From: Affinundibacterium macrobrachii
GTDB lineage: Bacteria > Pseudomonadota > Gammaproteobacteria > Burkholderiales > Burkholderiaceae_D
Length of the DNA: 64,000 nt
Assembly: GCF_014652415.1 (NCBI RefSeq)
Contig: NZ_BMYT01000005.1
Coordinates: 124,001-188,000 of the forward strand
Direction of reading: 5' to 3'
Below, in pieces: positions 34,197-43,363 of this stretch; position 1 is the first letter of the stretch, and every line of letters starts with the position of its first letter. The translations under genes were made by a program, and so were the position numbers. The notes beneath the pieces were generated by a model. That model had not been told where the DNA came from, searched no databases, and was given only the letters and a program-made list of their open reading frames with translations.

Positions 34197-35777
34197 ATGG
34201 CTGAAGTCAATGCAACTCCTAGCGCACCAGCACCTCAGGGCTGGCTCAATCGTAGCTTGAATACGATCGAGCGCGTTGGCAATAAATTGCCCGATCCGGC
34301 AATTTTATTTGCCTTGTTTATGTTGGCAGTTTGGATTATTTCTTGGGCGATGTCCGGGATTAGCTTCAATGAAATTGATCCGCGCAATGGTAAACCGATT
34401 CAAATCAATAACTTATTAGATGGCGCAGCGTTCACTACGTTCATGGCAAAGTTGGTCAATACCTTTGTCAGTTTTCCGCCGCTAGGTGTGGTTTTGGTCG
34501 CCATGCTGGGGCTAGGTGTAGCAGAGCATACGGGTTTTATTAACGCTGGATTGCGTTCTATTTTGGCAGTTACCCCCAAGATGCTATTGACGCCTGTATT
34601 AGTTGCAGTAGGTATTTTGAGCCACGTGGCGGTTGATGCTGGTTATGTTTTGGTGATTCCTTTAGGTGCAGTGATTTTCTATGCGGCTGGGCGACATCCC
34701 TTAGCTGGTATCGCGGCGGCGTTTGCGGGCGTATCGGGTGGGTTTTCTGCTTCTTTGTTTATTCCAAGTAGTTTAGATCCTTTGCTGGCAGGATTAACGC
34801 AGGCCTCTGCGCGTCTTTCGTCAAATCCGGCGGCGGCTGATTTAATTATTAATCCACTCAATAATTATTATTTCACTTCTGCATCAGCGATTTTGATTGT
34901 GTTTATCGGTTGGTTTTTGACTGACAAAGTGATTGAGCCGCGTTTAAAAAATACTGCGATTGATGGTGATCCCGCTAACTTGCCCAAGTTAGATCCATTG
35001 ACGCCAGCGGAGCGACGTGGCTTGCGTTTTGCAGTATTAGCGATGTTGTTGAGTATTGGCTTGTTGTTTATTTCTGCGCTACCAGCGAGTTCGGCGTGGC
35101 GTGGAACCGATGCGAGCTTGACGCATTCTTCAGCGCCTTTAATGCAATCGATCGTGTCTTTGATTTTGGTATTGTTCCTGATCCCAGGGGTGGTGTACGG
35201 CTATGCTGCCGGTACTGTGAAGAATCATCGTGATGTGATTCAAGGTATGAGTAAAGCAATGAGTGGGATGGGCTACTACATTGTGATGGCATTCTTTTGC
35301 GCGCAATTCATTTATGCGTTTGGACAATCTAATCTTGGCGCGCTGCTTGCAATCAAAGGTGCGGGGGCGTTAAAAGAACTAGCTTTGCCAATGGGCGTTA
35401 CGCTGGTTGGTATCGTTATTTTGACTAGTCTCGTGAATCTGCTAGTTGGCTCGGCTTCTGCTAAGTGGGCATTGATTGGTGCGGTGATGGTGCCCATGCT
35501 GATGGAGTTGGGCGTATCACCAGACTTAACCCAAGCGGCTTATCGTGTCGGTGATTCATCAACAAATATCATCACACCTTTAATGCCGTATTTTCCGTTG
35601 ATTGTGGTGTTCTGTCAGAAGTATGTAAAGTCAACAGGCATCGGTACCTTGATTGCCTTAATGCTGCCATTCTCGGTAACTTTGTTGGCGTTGTGGACTG
35701 CGTTCTTAATGTGCTTTTGGATGCTTGGTATACCGTTAGGAATCGGTGCTAGCTATGAATTTCCAGCGGTAAGCTAA
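34197..35777 (+). CDS. AbgT-family transporter
   Basis: A 526-residue inner-membrane transporter with about eleven or more hydrophobic segments. The pattern matches p-aminobenzoyl-glutamate transporters: start NTIERVGNKLPDPAILFALF, VDAGYVLVIPLGAVIFYAAG, then GVSGGFSASLFIPSSLDPLL, and the late motif VGDSSTNIITPLMPYFPLIV. Aminobenzoyl-glutamate uptake is known for one member, and export of sulfonamides for others; which applies here is unknown. A good ribosome site (AAAGGA) precedes ATG 34197. A strong terminator follows the gene. Confidence 0.92.
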   Translation: MAEVNATPSAPAPQGWLNRSLNTIERVGNKLPDPAILFALFMLAVWIISWAMSGISFNEIDPRNGKPIQINNLLDGAAFTTFMAKLVNTFVSFPPLGVVLVAMLGLGVAEHTGFINAGLRSILAVTPKMLLTPVLVAVGILSHVAVDAGYVLVIPLGAVIFYAAGRHPLAGIAAAFAGVSGGFSASLFIPSSLDPLLAGLTQASARLSSNPAAADLIINPLNNYYFTSASAILIVFIGWFLTDKVIEPRLKNTAIDGDPANLPKLDPLTPAERRGLRFAVLAMLLSIGLLFISALPASSAWRGTDASLTHSSAPLMQSIVSLILVLFLIPGVVYGYAAGTVKNHRDVIQGMSKAMSGMGYYIVMAFFCAQFIYAFGQSNLGALLAIKGAGALKELALPMGVTLVGIVILTSLVNLLVGSASAKWALIGAVMVPMLMELGVSPDLTQAAYRVGDSSTNIITPLMPYFPLIVVFCQKYVKSTGIGTLIALMLPFSVTLLALWTAFLMCFWMLGIPLGIGASYEFPAVS

Positions 35778-35803
35778 GCTACTTTCTTAAATCGAAAAAT
35801 GCT

Positions 35804-35836
35804 AAAGAGCGATCAATCATTGATCGCTCTTTTTTT
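35804..35836 (+). terminator. rho-independent terminator of the AbgT gene
   Basis: AAGAGCGATCA (35805-35815) and TGATCGCTCTT (35821-35831) form a perfect 11-base-pair stem with a 5-base loop and a run of T to 35836. Confidence 0.9.
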
Positions 35837-35884
35837 ATCTGCAAAAAAATTTGAGTTGTGCGGCTTGGAAAAGTGTCGTGGTGA

Positions 35885-36637
35885 CTAGTATTTGAGATCG
35901 ATATTTTTATACGTGCCATCCGCCTTCATTTCACGCAATTTGGCATTTAAGAGGGCAATGGTTTCTGCGCGCATCTTGGGATGACAGGCAAGGTAGTAAT
36001 CAGAGCTTTGATAATTGAATAGAAAAACGACTTTGCCTTCAAGTTGGTTTTCAGCGATGATTTTTTTACCGTGGGTATCGCCAGCGGTGGCGTAATCAAT
36101 CCGTCCCAGTGCGACGTTTTTAAAGGTGGTTGATGATTCTATCGAGGTCACAATATTGAAGCCTCTTTCCGATAAATACGAAACCGATACATTGCCTTCT
36201 TCGGTGCCGATGCTTGCGTTCTTGATGTCTTCAAGTCGAGTGACTTTACCAAGTTTTTCAGGGCTGCCAAACACTGCCCAGTTGCCAGATGCAATGGGCC
36301 CTATCCAATGAAACCAAGATTCTCTTTCTTTGATACGTGCGGTTGAAAAAACACAGGTATTTGGATTGCGGCGCGCTAGCTTAAATGCACGACTCCAGCT
36401 CATGATATTCATCTGGTACGGCAATTCGCTACGCTTAAATAACTCATGAAGCTTATCTGCCGACTGACCATAGATATGCGCGCCGTCTTTGTCGACGATA
36501 TTGAGCGGATATAGATACTCGGTGGTGAGATAAATCGTAGGTGGATTAGTCTGTGCGCTGCTTGAACTGCAAAACGCCAATAGAAGCAAGGAACACATCC
36601 AAGAAAATTTACCGTTCAAGTGCTTTATTTTTATCAT
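35885..36637 (-). CDS. periplasmic solute-binding protein (SBP_bac_3-like)
   Basis: I place the start at 36637 (MIKIKHLNGKFSWMCSLLLL), giving 250 residues with a signal peptide ending SSSAQ; an upstream frame of 18 codons is unsupported. The body has the family-3 pattern: TTEYLYPLNIVDKDG, QSADKLHELFKRS, RSWFHWIGPIAS-like REREFWFH region (read here KERESWFHWIGPIASGN), and VTRLEDIKNASIGTEEGNVS. It should be a stand-alone binding protein in the periplasm. No ABC transporter genes are adjacent, so it may sense or scavenge. The ligand is unknown. Confidence 0.78.
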   Translation of the reverse strand: MIKIKHLNGKFSWMCSLLLLAFCSSSSAQTNPPTIYLTTEYLYPLNIVDKDGAHIYGQSADKLHELFKRSELPYQMNIMSWSRAFKLARRNPNTCVFSTARIKERESWFHWIGPIASGNWAVFGSPEKLGKVTRLEDIKNASIGTEEGNVSVSYLSERGFNIVTSIESSTTFKNVALGRIDYATAGDTHGKKIIAENQLEGKVVFLFNYQSSDYYLACHPKMRAETIALLNAKLREMKADGTYKNIDLKY

Positions 36638-37005
36638 GTTCACGGCGCTAATTTCTAGTCTCTGATTGCTAATGGTTTGTGTCGGGATCACTTTTTTTTG
36701 TAGTTCTGCTTTTGAGGAATTAATTTAATCGCTCAAGGAATTCGGCGCTCAGAGTAATTCAAGCTGTCATTTGGGTCAAATAATGTTCCTATCTTGGCAA
36801 TTTGTTGGTTGTGCATTACATACGCATTCACGTGTGCATTTGCATGTGCATCATGCGAATGTTATGCACATTGCTAGTTAGATTGATTTTCATTTTGATA
36901 TGCGTACGGATGATTACGAGAAACGTATTAATTAAGCTGCTAGGTCTTTAAAATTTTTAAAAAAGTAGGCTGTAATTTAAATGCCAACTAATCAACTAGA
37001 AGTCT
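36638..37005. promoter_or_regulatory. intergenic region with GCAT-rich palindrome
   Basis: No gene is supported. From 36811 to 36873 the sequence repeats GCAT or its near-variants many times. Inside it TGTGCAT (36833-36839) pairs with ATGCACA (36864-36870), with further inner pairing. It may be an operator or simple-sequence relic upstream of the solute-binding gene. Confidence 0.35.
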
Positions 37006-37599
37006 TTAATCTCTTCTTAACCAACCTCGATCTTCAGCGATATCAATTTGCTCCAGCACGTACTGCCATAATTTTGGCGCAGCAGTCTCTAGGTATTGAT
37101 TGCGTTTTATCACTTGGTGTTTGAATACTTTATTCTGTACCCAACTGCCGCCTTCATTTTGCATATTTTGGATGAGTGGCAGTATGCGATCGATTGCTTT
37201 GGCAAATTGCGCATCAGCAGTTTCTGCTTGCTCGAACTCGTGCCACAGAGCGATCATGGTCTCGCGCTGCGGTGATGGCAACAACCCAAAAATACGCTCT
37301 GCTGCTGCGGCTTCTTTTTCTGCTTGCTGGCCCAAGATCGTGTGATGATCAAACGCAAAAGTATCGCCTGCATCGATCTCAACAATATCGTGAATTAGTA
37401 ACATCAAGCATACGCGATGGATATCCACGGTCGCATTTGCATACGGCGCTAAGACATGTGCAGTCAACGCAATATGCCAACTATGTTCCGCACTATTTTC
37501 ATAGCGATTTTTATCCGCACGGATCAATGCTTTACGATAAATCGCTTTGAGTTTATCGAGTTCTAGAATGAAGTTAATTTGATGGTTTAGTTCTTGCAT
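37006..37599 (-). CDS. HD-domain phosphohydrolase, YfbR-like
   Basis: A 197-residue cytoplasmic protein. The HD metal site is complete: H39 and H42 in SAEHSWHIA, then H70-D71 in LLIHDIVEIDAGD, and a later Asp in FAKAIDRILPLIQN. Its size and the NSAEHSWH motif match the 5'-deoxynucleotidase (YfbR) and HD_3 type. It likely hydrolyses nucleoside monophosphates or a similar phosphate, with a divalent metal. The gene is apparently monocistronic. Confidence 0.85.
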   Translation of the reverse strand: MQELNHQINFILELDKLKAIYRKALIRADKNRYENSAEHSWHIALTAHVLAPYANATVDIHRVCLMLLIHDIVEIDAGDTFAFDHHTILGQQAEKEAAAAERIFGLLPSPQRETMIALWHEFEQAETADAQFAKAIDRILPLIQNMQNEGGSWVQNKVFKHQVIKRNQYLETAAPKLWQYVLEQIDIAEDRGWLRRD

Positions 37600-37698
37600 A
37601 AAATGGTGTCAGTAGAATGGAAGTAGTGCGCAGGTGATGCTATTGCCTAGCTTAGTTGATTTTTAATTTGTTCGCCAATTTGACTATTAATGTGGAAG

Positions 37699-38511
37699 TT
37701 AATTGGATTCTCTGAATAGATAGCCAAAACTTCTGCTCACGGTTAAACGCTCAGCGCAGTTTTTAAGAATTACTTCTAAGCGTTCACTATCGATGCGTTC
37801 TGCTGATTCGATTGCGTGAGCATTTACCACGGTGCCACGATGAATTTGCCAGAAAATTTCTGGATCAAGCATCTCGATTAAGTCTTTGAGCGCGGTACGA
37901 ATATAGGCTTCGCCGTCTTTGGTAACGACCCGTGTGTACTTGGTATCTGATTGCAAGAATAAAATATCATTCAGATGAATCAAGCGAATTTGTTTGCCAA
38001 CACTGGCTCTGAGCCATTTTGGTTTGGTCTTTTTCTCGCTCGTTTGGTTTGCATTCGCGATGCTATTTAGTGCTTCTGCGTGTGACTTAGATACGCTATT
38101 TTCTGCTGTTTGCGATGCTGATTTGCTAGTATTTTGAATCCGTTCAATTAGACGTTTGATGGTCTGTTCTAAGCGTTCCAGTGTGACTGGTTTGAGCAGA
38201 TAATCGAGCGCCGCATGTTCAAACGCCTGTAAAGCATGTTGATCATAAGCAGTGACAAAGACGATGTGTGAGCGTGCGCGAATTCTTTCCGCGACAGCGA
38301 GCCCGCTTAATCCCGGCATTTGAATATCGAGAAACACCACATCAGGTTCGTGTTCTAGCCACAAATCCCAAGCATCATTGCCGTTCTCAGCAATCGCGAC
38401 GATTTGTGCTTGTGGATGGCATTGCTTTAATTGCGTAATAAGGCGTTCGCGCATCATGTCTTCGTCTTCGGCAATAAGCACGGTAAACGTGGGGTGGCTT
38501 AAGTCGTTCAT
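37699..38511 (-). CDS. LytTR-family response regulator
   Basis: A 270-residue regulator. The receiver domain covers about residues 9-130: acidic pair EDED at 15-18, phospho-acceptor D62 in VVFLDIQMPGLSG, Thr in HIVFVTAYDQHA, and Lys in LLKPVTLERL. A linker of about 40 variable residues (Ser/Asn/Ala-rich) leads to a LytTR DNA-binding domain at about 165-268 (LNDILFLQSDTKYTRVVTKD, WQIHRGTVVNAHAIESAERI). It is 35 bases downstream of the sensor kinase gene in the same operon. Confidence 0.92.
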   Translation of the reverse strand: MNDLSHPTFTVLIAEDEDMMRERLITQLKQCHPQAQIVAIAENGNDAWDLWLEHEPDVVFLDIQMPGLSGLAVAERIRARSHIVFVTAYDQHALQAFEHAALDYLLKPVTLERLEQTIKRLIERIQNTSKSASQTAENSVSKSHAEALNSIANANQTSEKKTKPKWLRASVGKQIRLIHLNDILFLQSDTKYTRVVTKDGEAYIRTALKDLIEMLDPEIFWQIHRGTVVNAHAIESAERIDSERLEVILKNCAERLTVSRSFGYLFRESN

Positions 38512-38545
38512 AGATGGTGAATAGTGTGAATTAATGTCGCTAAAG

Positions 38546-39532
38546 TTATGCAGGCAATACTAAGCGAGCAATTACGCCACGCGGTTCATTTTCTTCTAGT
38601 TCTAACTTTGCTTTGTCTCCATAGCTCAGTGCTAATCGATTGCGGATATGGTCAAGACCTAGGCCATGTCCAATTTCTTCTCCAAATCCAAGCCCGGTAT
38701 CGATTACGGTAATACGAATTTGCTGATCGATTTGATGTGCGACGATGCTGATATGGCCACCGTCAACAGCGGGTTCTATACCATGTTTGATTGCGTTCTC
38801 GACTAAGGTGAGTAATAACGCTGATGGCAATCGAAATTGCTGTAAATGTGGCTCGTAACTGATTTCATAACTCAAACGGCGCGGTAAGCGTGTTTGCATA
38901 ATTTTGAGATAAGCATCACAAGTTTTGCAATCATCTTCAAGTGAAATCGTATCCGACCTTAAGCTCTCAAGTGTAGCTCGAAGAAATTGAATCAAATCAG
39001 CCGTTAGCGCAGCCGCTTGTGGTGCAGTGGGTTCTGCTAAGTGTTGTACTAGACCCAAAGTATTGAACAAGAAATGCGGCTCAATTTGTGCTTTGAGTAA
39101 TTTTAACGTGCTGCTGATTTCTAATTGATTGGCACGTTCACGCTCTGCATCATGACGAGCGATGGTCTGCGCAATTGCACGTTTCAATAAAAAGTTATGC
39201 GTTAAGAACCACATGACCGCGAGTAAGCTCAGCAACAATTGTTGCGACATGCGCCAAGTCTCGAATTTCAAATCGTCTGCATTGCCAGCGGAGTTCCAGC
39301 CTGCAATAAAACCACTAACAAAGTCGCCAAAACTTGAAATCACATAAACGCAAGCCAGTGCGAACATCAAGGCCAAGAAAATGCGCAGCAGACTTTTCTT
39401 CAGCACACTCGCTGAATTTGAAGCGCTTGATGCGTTTGCTTGGTCATGCTCCGGTAAGTTAATGCCAAACAATAAATAACCTAGACGAAATAAGCGCTCA
39501 CGTTTGCTTTCTGTTGGAATATGGGCGTTCAT
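38546..39532 (-). CDS. LytS-type sensor histidine kinase
   Basis: A 328-residue kinase with two or three membrane segments between about 48 and 135, and no large sensor domain. The His_kinase box IEPHFLFNTLGLVQHLAEP contains the phospho-accepting His. The ATPase part includes LLLTLVENAIKHGIEPAVDG and VIDTGLGFGEEIGHGLGLDH. This is the LytS/YehU type. With the LytTR regulator downstream it forms a complete two-component system; the stimulus is unknown. Confidence 0.9.
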   Translation of the reverse strand: MNAHIPTESKRERLFRLGYLLFGINLPEHDQANASSASNSASVLKKSLLRIFLALMFALACVYVISSFGDFVSGFIAGWNSAGNADDLKFETWRMSQQLLLSLLAVMWFLTHNFLLKRAIAQTIARHDAERERANQLEISSTLKLLKAQIEPHFLFNTLGLVQHLAEPTAPQAAALTADLIQFLRATLESLRSDTISLEDDCKTCDAYLKIMQTRLPRRLSYEISYEPHLQQFRLPSALLLTLVENAIKHGIEPAVDGGHISIVAHQIDQQIRITVIDTGLGFGEEIGHGLGLDHIRNRLALSYGDKAKLELEENEPRGVIARLVLPA

Positions 39533-40236
39533 AGATACTTGCTCCTCAATAAAGTTGAATGGCCGATCTGACTTTTTCGTGAATATAAGGCGGATGGCGT
39601 AGACCGAAGTTTCCTTGACAATACCAAGCGAGAAAATCCAGATCTGACGAATGAAGCAATCGAGGGCATGAGTGAAGTAAAGTGGGATCAGAGCGCACGT
39701 CGTGCGTTCTGTTTTTTGATGTGGTAATGATAAAAATTAAAGAAAAATTGAGTTTTAGCTCATTATTAATCCAGTATCAGATCAGCATCAACTCAGTTAC
39801 AGGAGGTTGAGGTAGTTGAGCTTATCTGCCGTATTGATTGCCTTGGATAAACATCATTTTGCCATATCGACAGCATTTCTGGCTGGAAGAAATCATCGGA
39901 TTGTGCGTATAAGCTAATGAGGTATCGAACTGATTATTCCCTAAAAACCATGAAAAATCATAAGGATAATGCGTATATATCAAAGTGTTCTTTTTGAGGG
40001 GGGGGCACGAAATATCAGCGGGAAAAGGGTTTACTGTTTTAATCGATCTCATTTCTAAAAAAATAGAGTTGTGGAAATGATGCTACTTATTCTTCTCTCG
40101 CTTTAATAAAGTATCGAAAATCGCTCCTTTGTCAGCTTGTGGCGTGTTGATGTCGTCTCGCTGTCGCCTAGATTTGTTTCTAAATTGGTCTTCTTCTCCT
40201 AAACTAGGGCTTCGTTTGATTATGCAGGGAAAGGCT
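39533..40236. other. long intergenic region with hairpin and G8 tract
   Basis: About 700 bases without a supported gene. GCGCACG/CGTGCGT around 39694-39709 with a T-run after it looks like a plus-strand terminator, though no plus-strand gene precedes it nearby. A run of eight Gs occurs at about 39998-40005. A minus-strand open frame of 76 codons (39822-40052) has no ribosome site and is not called. A ribosome site (AGGGAAAGG) at about 40226-40234 serves the XRE gene. Confidence 0.45.
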
Positions 40237-40704
40237 ATGTCGATAAAAAATCTACGAATTGAAAGAGGTTGGACCCAGGCACAGTTGGCGGATTTTAGTG
40301 GTGTTAGTCAACGTACCATTCAGCGAATTGAAAAGGGGCAGCCAGCAACAGCAGAGACGGCAAAATGCTTAGCCGCAGTGTTTGAGGTTCCACTTAAGGA
40401 ATTAGGGTTAACCGAAGCCTTAGACGAAACTCAATTGACCGAAGAAGAAAAGCAAGAGTTGGAGAATATTCGAAAAATTCGCCACTTTATTGTCGAATTA
40501 ATTGCTTACTTGATTATTGTTCCTTTGATTTGCTTTGCCTCCTATGTTCATAACGGTGAAATTCGTAATGGCTTAGGTTTGGCTGTTGGTTGGGGCTTTT
40601 GGCTGGCCTACCAGGCAATCGACTTATTTGATACCAAGGCATTTTTTGGGGCAAGTTGGGAAAAGCGACAGTTAGATAAACGTATGGGAAGAGATAAAAA
40701 ATGA
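40237..40704 (+). CDS. XRE-type regulator with membrane segments
   Basis: A 155-residue protein from ATG 40237, supported by AGGGAAAGG. A helix-turn-helix occupies about residues 2-60 (LRIERGWTQAQLADFSGVSQ, TIQRIEKGQPATAETAKCLA). A short charged linker follows (EALDETQLTEEEKQELENIR), then two membrane segments (about 90-107 and 117-133), the so-called 2TM-like tail. Such membrane-tethered regulators link a surface or metabolic signal to transcription. It overlaps the hydrolase gene by four bases (ATGA), so both are one operon. Confidence 0.8.
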   Translation: MSIKNLRIERGWTQAQLADFSGVSQRTIQRIEKGQPATAETAKCLAAVFEVPLKELGLTEALDETQLTEEEKQELENIRKIRHFIVELIAYLIIVPLICFASYVHNGEIRNGLGLAVGWGFWLAYQAIDLFDTKAFFGASWEKRQLDKRMGRDKK

Positions 40705-41612
40705 AACAAGTAATCATCCAGCTTAAGTTGACCACTAAGTTGGCCACTAAGTTGATCCTTATGTTGTACATTGTAAGCGCGCAAAATTTGATCATGGCGC
40801 AAGAGCAGCAGGTCGTGTTTCCAGAACGACATGGACAAGTTAGCCAACAGTTGTTTACCAGCACAAACAAAAAGCAACCCTTGATTGTTGGTCTAGGTGG
40901 ATCTGAGGGCGGCAATCCTTGGGCGAGTCAATTTTGGAAGGCGCAACGTGATCGTTTTTTAGAGCGAGGATACGCTGTATTGGCTTTAGGATATTTTGGT
41001 ACGAAAGAAAGCCCCGCTAAACTAGATCGTATTGCCATCGAGGGAATTCATGCCGCTATTATGCAAGCGGCTCAGGCACCAGACATCAACGCAGAGTGTA
41101 TTATCGTCATGGGCGGTTCTCGTGGTGGCGAACTCGCTTTGCTTCTTGCAAGTCTATATAAAGAATATGATGCGGTGATCGGCATTGTCGCTGGTAGCTC
41201 GATATTTCCAGCTTTGACGATGACTATGGATACACCTGGGTGGAGTCACCATGGTAAGCTGCTTCCGTTTGTGCCCGTGACTGAAGCGACCTATCCAGCA
41301 TTGATGCGTCGCGATTTGCGTGCGGCATTTTCTATCATGATGGAAGATCAGTCCGCAATGGATAAGGCCTCAATCGCGGTAGAAAACATCAATGGTCCAG
41401 TGATGCTCTTATCTGCTAAAAAAGACGAAATGTGGCCGTCGACAGAAATGTCTGACAAGATCGCACAGCGCCTCAAAGCAAAAAGCTTTGCATATCCAGT
41501 ACAGCACATTGCCATTGATGGCAATCATAGTGCGCCACTTAAGCATTTTGATCTTATCGAACAATTTTTAGAACGTGAATTGAAGCAGAGTAAATCCGAG
41601 TGTGCACTGTGA
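40701..41612 (+). CDS. exported BAAT-type alpha/beta hydrolase
   Basis: A 303-residue protein with a signal-like N-terminus (MLYIVSAQNLIMAQ). The C-terminal domain matches the acyl-CoA thioesterase/BAAT_C branch: PLIVGLGGSEGGNPWASQFW, then the nucleophile elbow VMGGSRGGELALLLAS (Ser140), the Asp in LLSAKKDEMWPS, and the His in DGNHSAPLKHF. In eukaryotes this fold acts on acyl-CoA or bile-acid thioesters; bacterial members are poorly known. Its ATG overlaps the XRE regulator. Substrate unknown. Confidence 0.8.
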   Translation: MKQVIIQLKLTTKLATKLILMLYIVSAQNLIMAQEQQVVFPERHGQVSQQLFTSTNKKQPLIVGLGGSEGGNPWASQFWKAQRDRFLERGYAVLALGYFGTKESPAKLDRIAIEGIHAAIMQAAQAPDINAECIIVMGGSRGGELALLLASLYKEYDAVIGIVAGSSIFPALTMTMDTPGWSHHGKLLPFVPVTEATYPALMRRDLRAAFSIMMEDQSAMDKASIAVENINGPVMLLSAKKDEMWPSTEMSDKIAQRLKAKSFAYPVQHIAIDGNHSAPLKHFDLIEQFLERELKQSKSECAL

Positions 41613-41691
41613 CAGTATTAAAGGAGGGTTCTGTTACGAGCGAATTGTCGTGCAAGATTGAAACTATTTTATAGACGTATAGTTGGTAGTA

Positions 41692-41704
41692 AAAAGGGGG
41701 GGGC
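41692..41704 (+). repeat. homopolymeric G8 tract
   Basis: Eight consecutive G bases preceded by five A bases, between two genes. It is like the one near 39998. Confidence 0.6.
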
Positions 41705-41749
41705 TTTGAGTCACGCAGAAAGACCCCTCAACATCGTTACCCGCGCCAA

Positions 41750-42610
41750 TCAAGGCAAGCTAGATTTCCAAGATTTTCCAGAAATCCAATTGATGATTTC
41801 TTGCGCAACGTCGTTTTCTTTGCCCGCGAACCAGTGGTTGGAACCAGGCCCACATGGATGAACTTTGTCGGTGATTTCTATGCCACTTACTAAAATTTTA
41901 GGAATAGTAATGGGCGAGAAGTCGGATACAGGTGACACTGGACAAGCGTCTTTCGCGTGATGAACTAGCAGCATCGGCATTTTCAGCGATGACAAATCTA
42001 ACTTCGATAAACCCGGGCCACTTGATGGCATATTGGGTCCAGGAAGGTAGGCTTGATATAAACCAGAGAGAAGTACCAAGGCGCTGACCTGATCGCCTAA
42101 ACTCTGTGCCAGATAAGCGGCAGAAATAGTGCCTCGGCTATGCGCCATAATCACCAGACGTGATTTTGGAAAACGGCGCTGAATTTCCTTTACGGCTATT
42201 TGCATGTCAGCCACGTGATTAGATGACATGCGGATATTCTGCGTTAAGTCTTCTTGGTCAGAGGGCGCGTTCATCACCATCACTGCCATCTTTTTTTGTA
42301 AGAGAACTTCCCGTTGTCCTAAAAATAGATGTGGTCTTTCGGCTTTTGCTTGACCATCTTTTAGGCTCAACCCGATGTTTCCTGAGCCACCAGGAATCAA
42401 GAGGATGACCGTTTCTGGATTGGCAGTATGAGGTTCCCAAAGTAGTAGAGATTGGGAGACGTTCGGCCGACTCTTGACTGTGATGAGTTGGTCTGCGAGA
42501 GCAAACGGAGTGAACAAAAATGAGATCACCGCGAAGACTATTTGCAGTTGGCGTAAACACAGTGCCTTCGTAGATAAATACCAATTGAATTGAAGTTGTA
42601 TTGTGTTCAT
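41750..42610 (-). CDS. exported alpha/beta hydrolase
   Basis: A 286-residue protein with a signal peptide (VFAVISFLFTPFALA). The oxyanion turn is ILLIPGGSGNIGLSL and the nucleophile elbow VIMAHSRGTISAAYL; the first elbow glycine is Ala (AHSRG), a tolerated variant. An Asp (HHAKDACP) and a late His (GSNHWFAGKE) complete the triad. The last cysteines (DACPVS, VHPCGPG) may form a disulfide. It lies downstream of the DUF1579 gene on the same strand and could be the last gene of that operon. Substrate is unknown. Confidence 0.75.
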   Translation of the reverse strand: MNTIQLQFNWYLSTKALCLRQLQIVFAVISFLFTPFALADQLITVKSRPNVSQSLLLWEPHTANPETVILLIPGGSGNIGLSLKDGQAKAERPHLFLGQREVLLQKKMAVMVMNAPSDQEDLTQNIRMSSNHVADMQIAVKEIQRRFPKSRLVIMAHSRGTISAAYLAQSLGDQVSALVLLSGLYQAYLPGPNMPSSGPGLSKLDLSSLKMPMLLVHHAKDACPVSPVSDFSPITIPKILVSGIEITDKVHPCGPGSNHWFAGKENDVAQEIINWISGKSWKSSLP

Positions 42611-42667
42611 TTGCGTAGCGTCACGGTGATGGAAGGTAAAAAAAGATCACAAAATTTTGCGTTCTAC

Positions 42668-43153
42668 TTATGACTTCCGACGGTAATGTGCGCACATAAA
42701 CTGATGCCAAGTTCCATCCTCGCTTTGCACGCGCGAGGTCAGTGTACGATGATCCGGCGTGATAAATTCGATGATGTCTTGATACTTTGCCATATTGCCG
42801 TTGTCCGCGAAGCTCGGGCCCTCTGAGTCTAGTGCCAGAATTTTTGCAGACGCATCGAGCGTGCCTTTGTACGGCCACAAATGTGTCATCACCGATGCGA
42901 TGAACGTGCCGACAAAGCGCTGTGCTTGCGGATCATACCCAAGTGTCATAATCGAATTCCATGGCCCACCGTCTGGTGAGTCACTTGTTCCCTCGCCGAT
43001 AGTCCACAATTTTCCCAATGATCTAACTACTTCACTTCCTGCCGTTTTCATGGGGGGCTGGTCTGGGCCCATGAGGCATTCTGATTCAAAAGTCCATTCA
43101 CCGACGAGTTGCTGTAGCCAAAGATGTTCTGTTTGTGGTTCTGGGATTTGCAT
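42668..43153 (-). CDS. DUF1579 family protein
   Basis: A 161-residue protein. The pattern LQQLVGEWTFESECLM, GSEVVRSLGKLWTIGEG, IMTLGYDPQAQRFVGTFIAS and TLTSRVQSEDGTWHQFMCAH is that of DUF1579, a small beta-barrel found near VOC and DGPF proteins. Function is not established. It is on the same strand as the ECF sigma module upstream, though about 200 bases separate it from the VOC gene. Confidence 0.85.
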   Translation of the reverse strand: MQIPEPQTEHLWLQQLVGEWTFESECLMGPDQPPMKTAGSEVVRSLGKLWTIGEGTSDSPDGGPWNSIMTLGYDPQAQRFVGTFIASVMTHLWPYKGTLDASAKILALDSEGPSFADNGNMAKYQDIIEFITPDHRTLTSRVQSEDGTWHQFMCAHYRRKS

Positions 43154-43363
43154 GATAAGACTCCTTCAATAGTGAATATACAGCGTGGATGTTTTAAGCG
43201 ATGCTAGCTTCCACTTGCTTTACATCAACTGCAAAAGTGAGAATGGCGTTAGGTGTTTGAGGCTTGGACACATTTTGTGCACACCGAGTTCCACGATTAG
43301 CAGCGATGTTTTTCTAAGGTTTTTCAAAGAAACCAAGGTTCGCAAGTGAGTTTGAGTTTGAAA

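Noticed and set aside
39822-40052. Minus-strand frame of 76 codons in the long gap before the XRE gene
   Set aside because: No ribosome site and no family; kept only as a note in the intergenic entry.
41658-41861. Plus-strand frame of 67 codons after the BAAT-type hydrolase
   Set aside because: It runs into the antisense strand of the next hydrolase gene and includes the G8 tract; no start signal.
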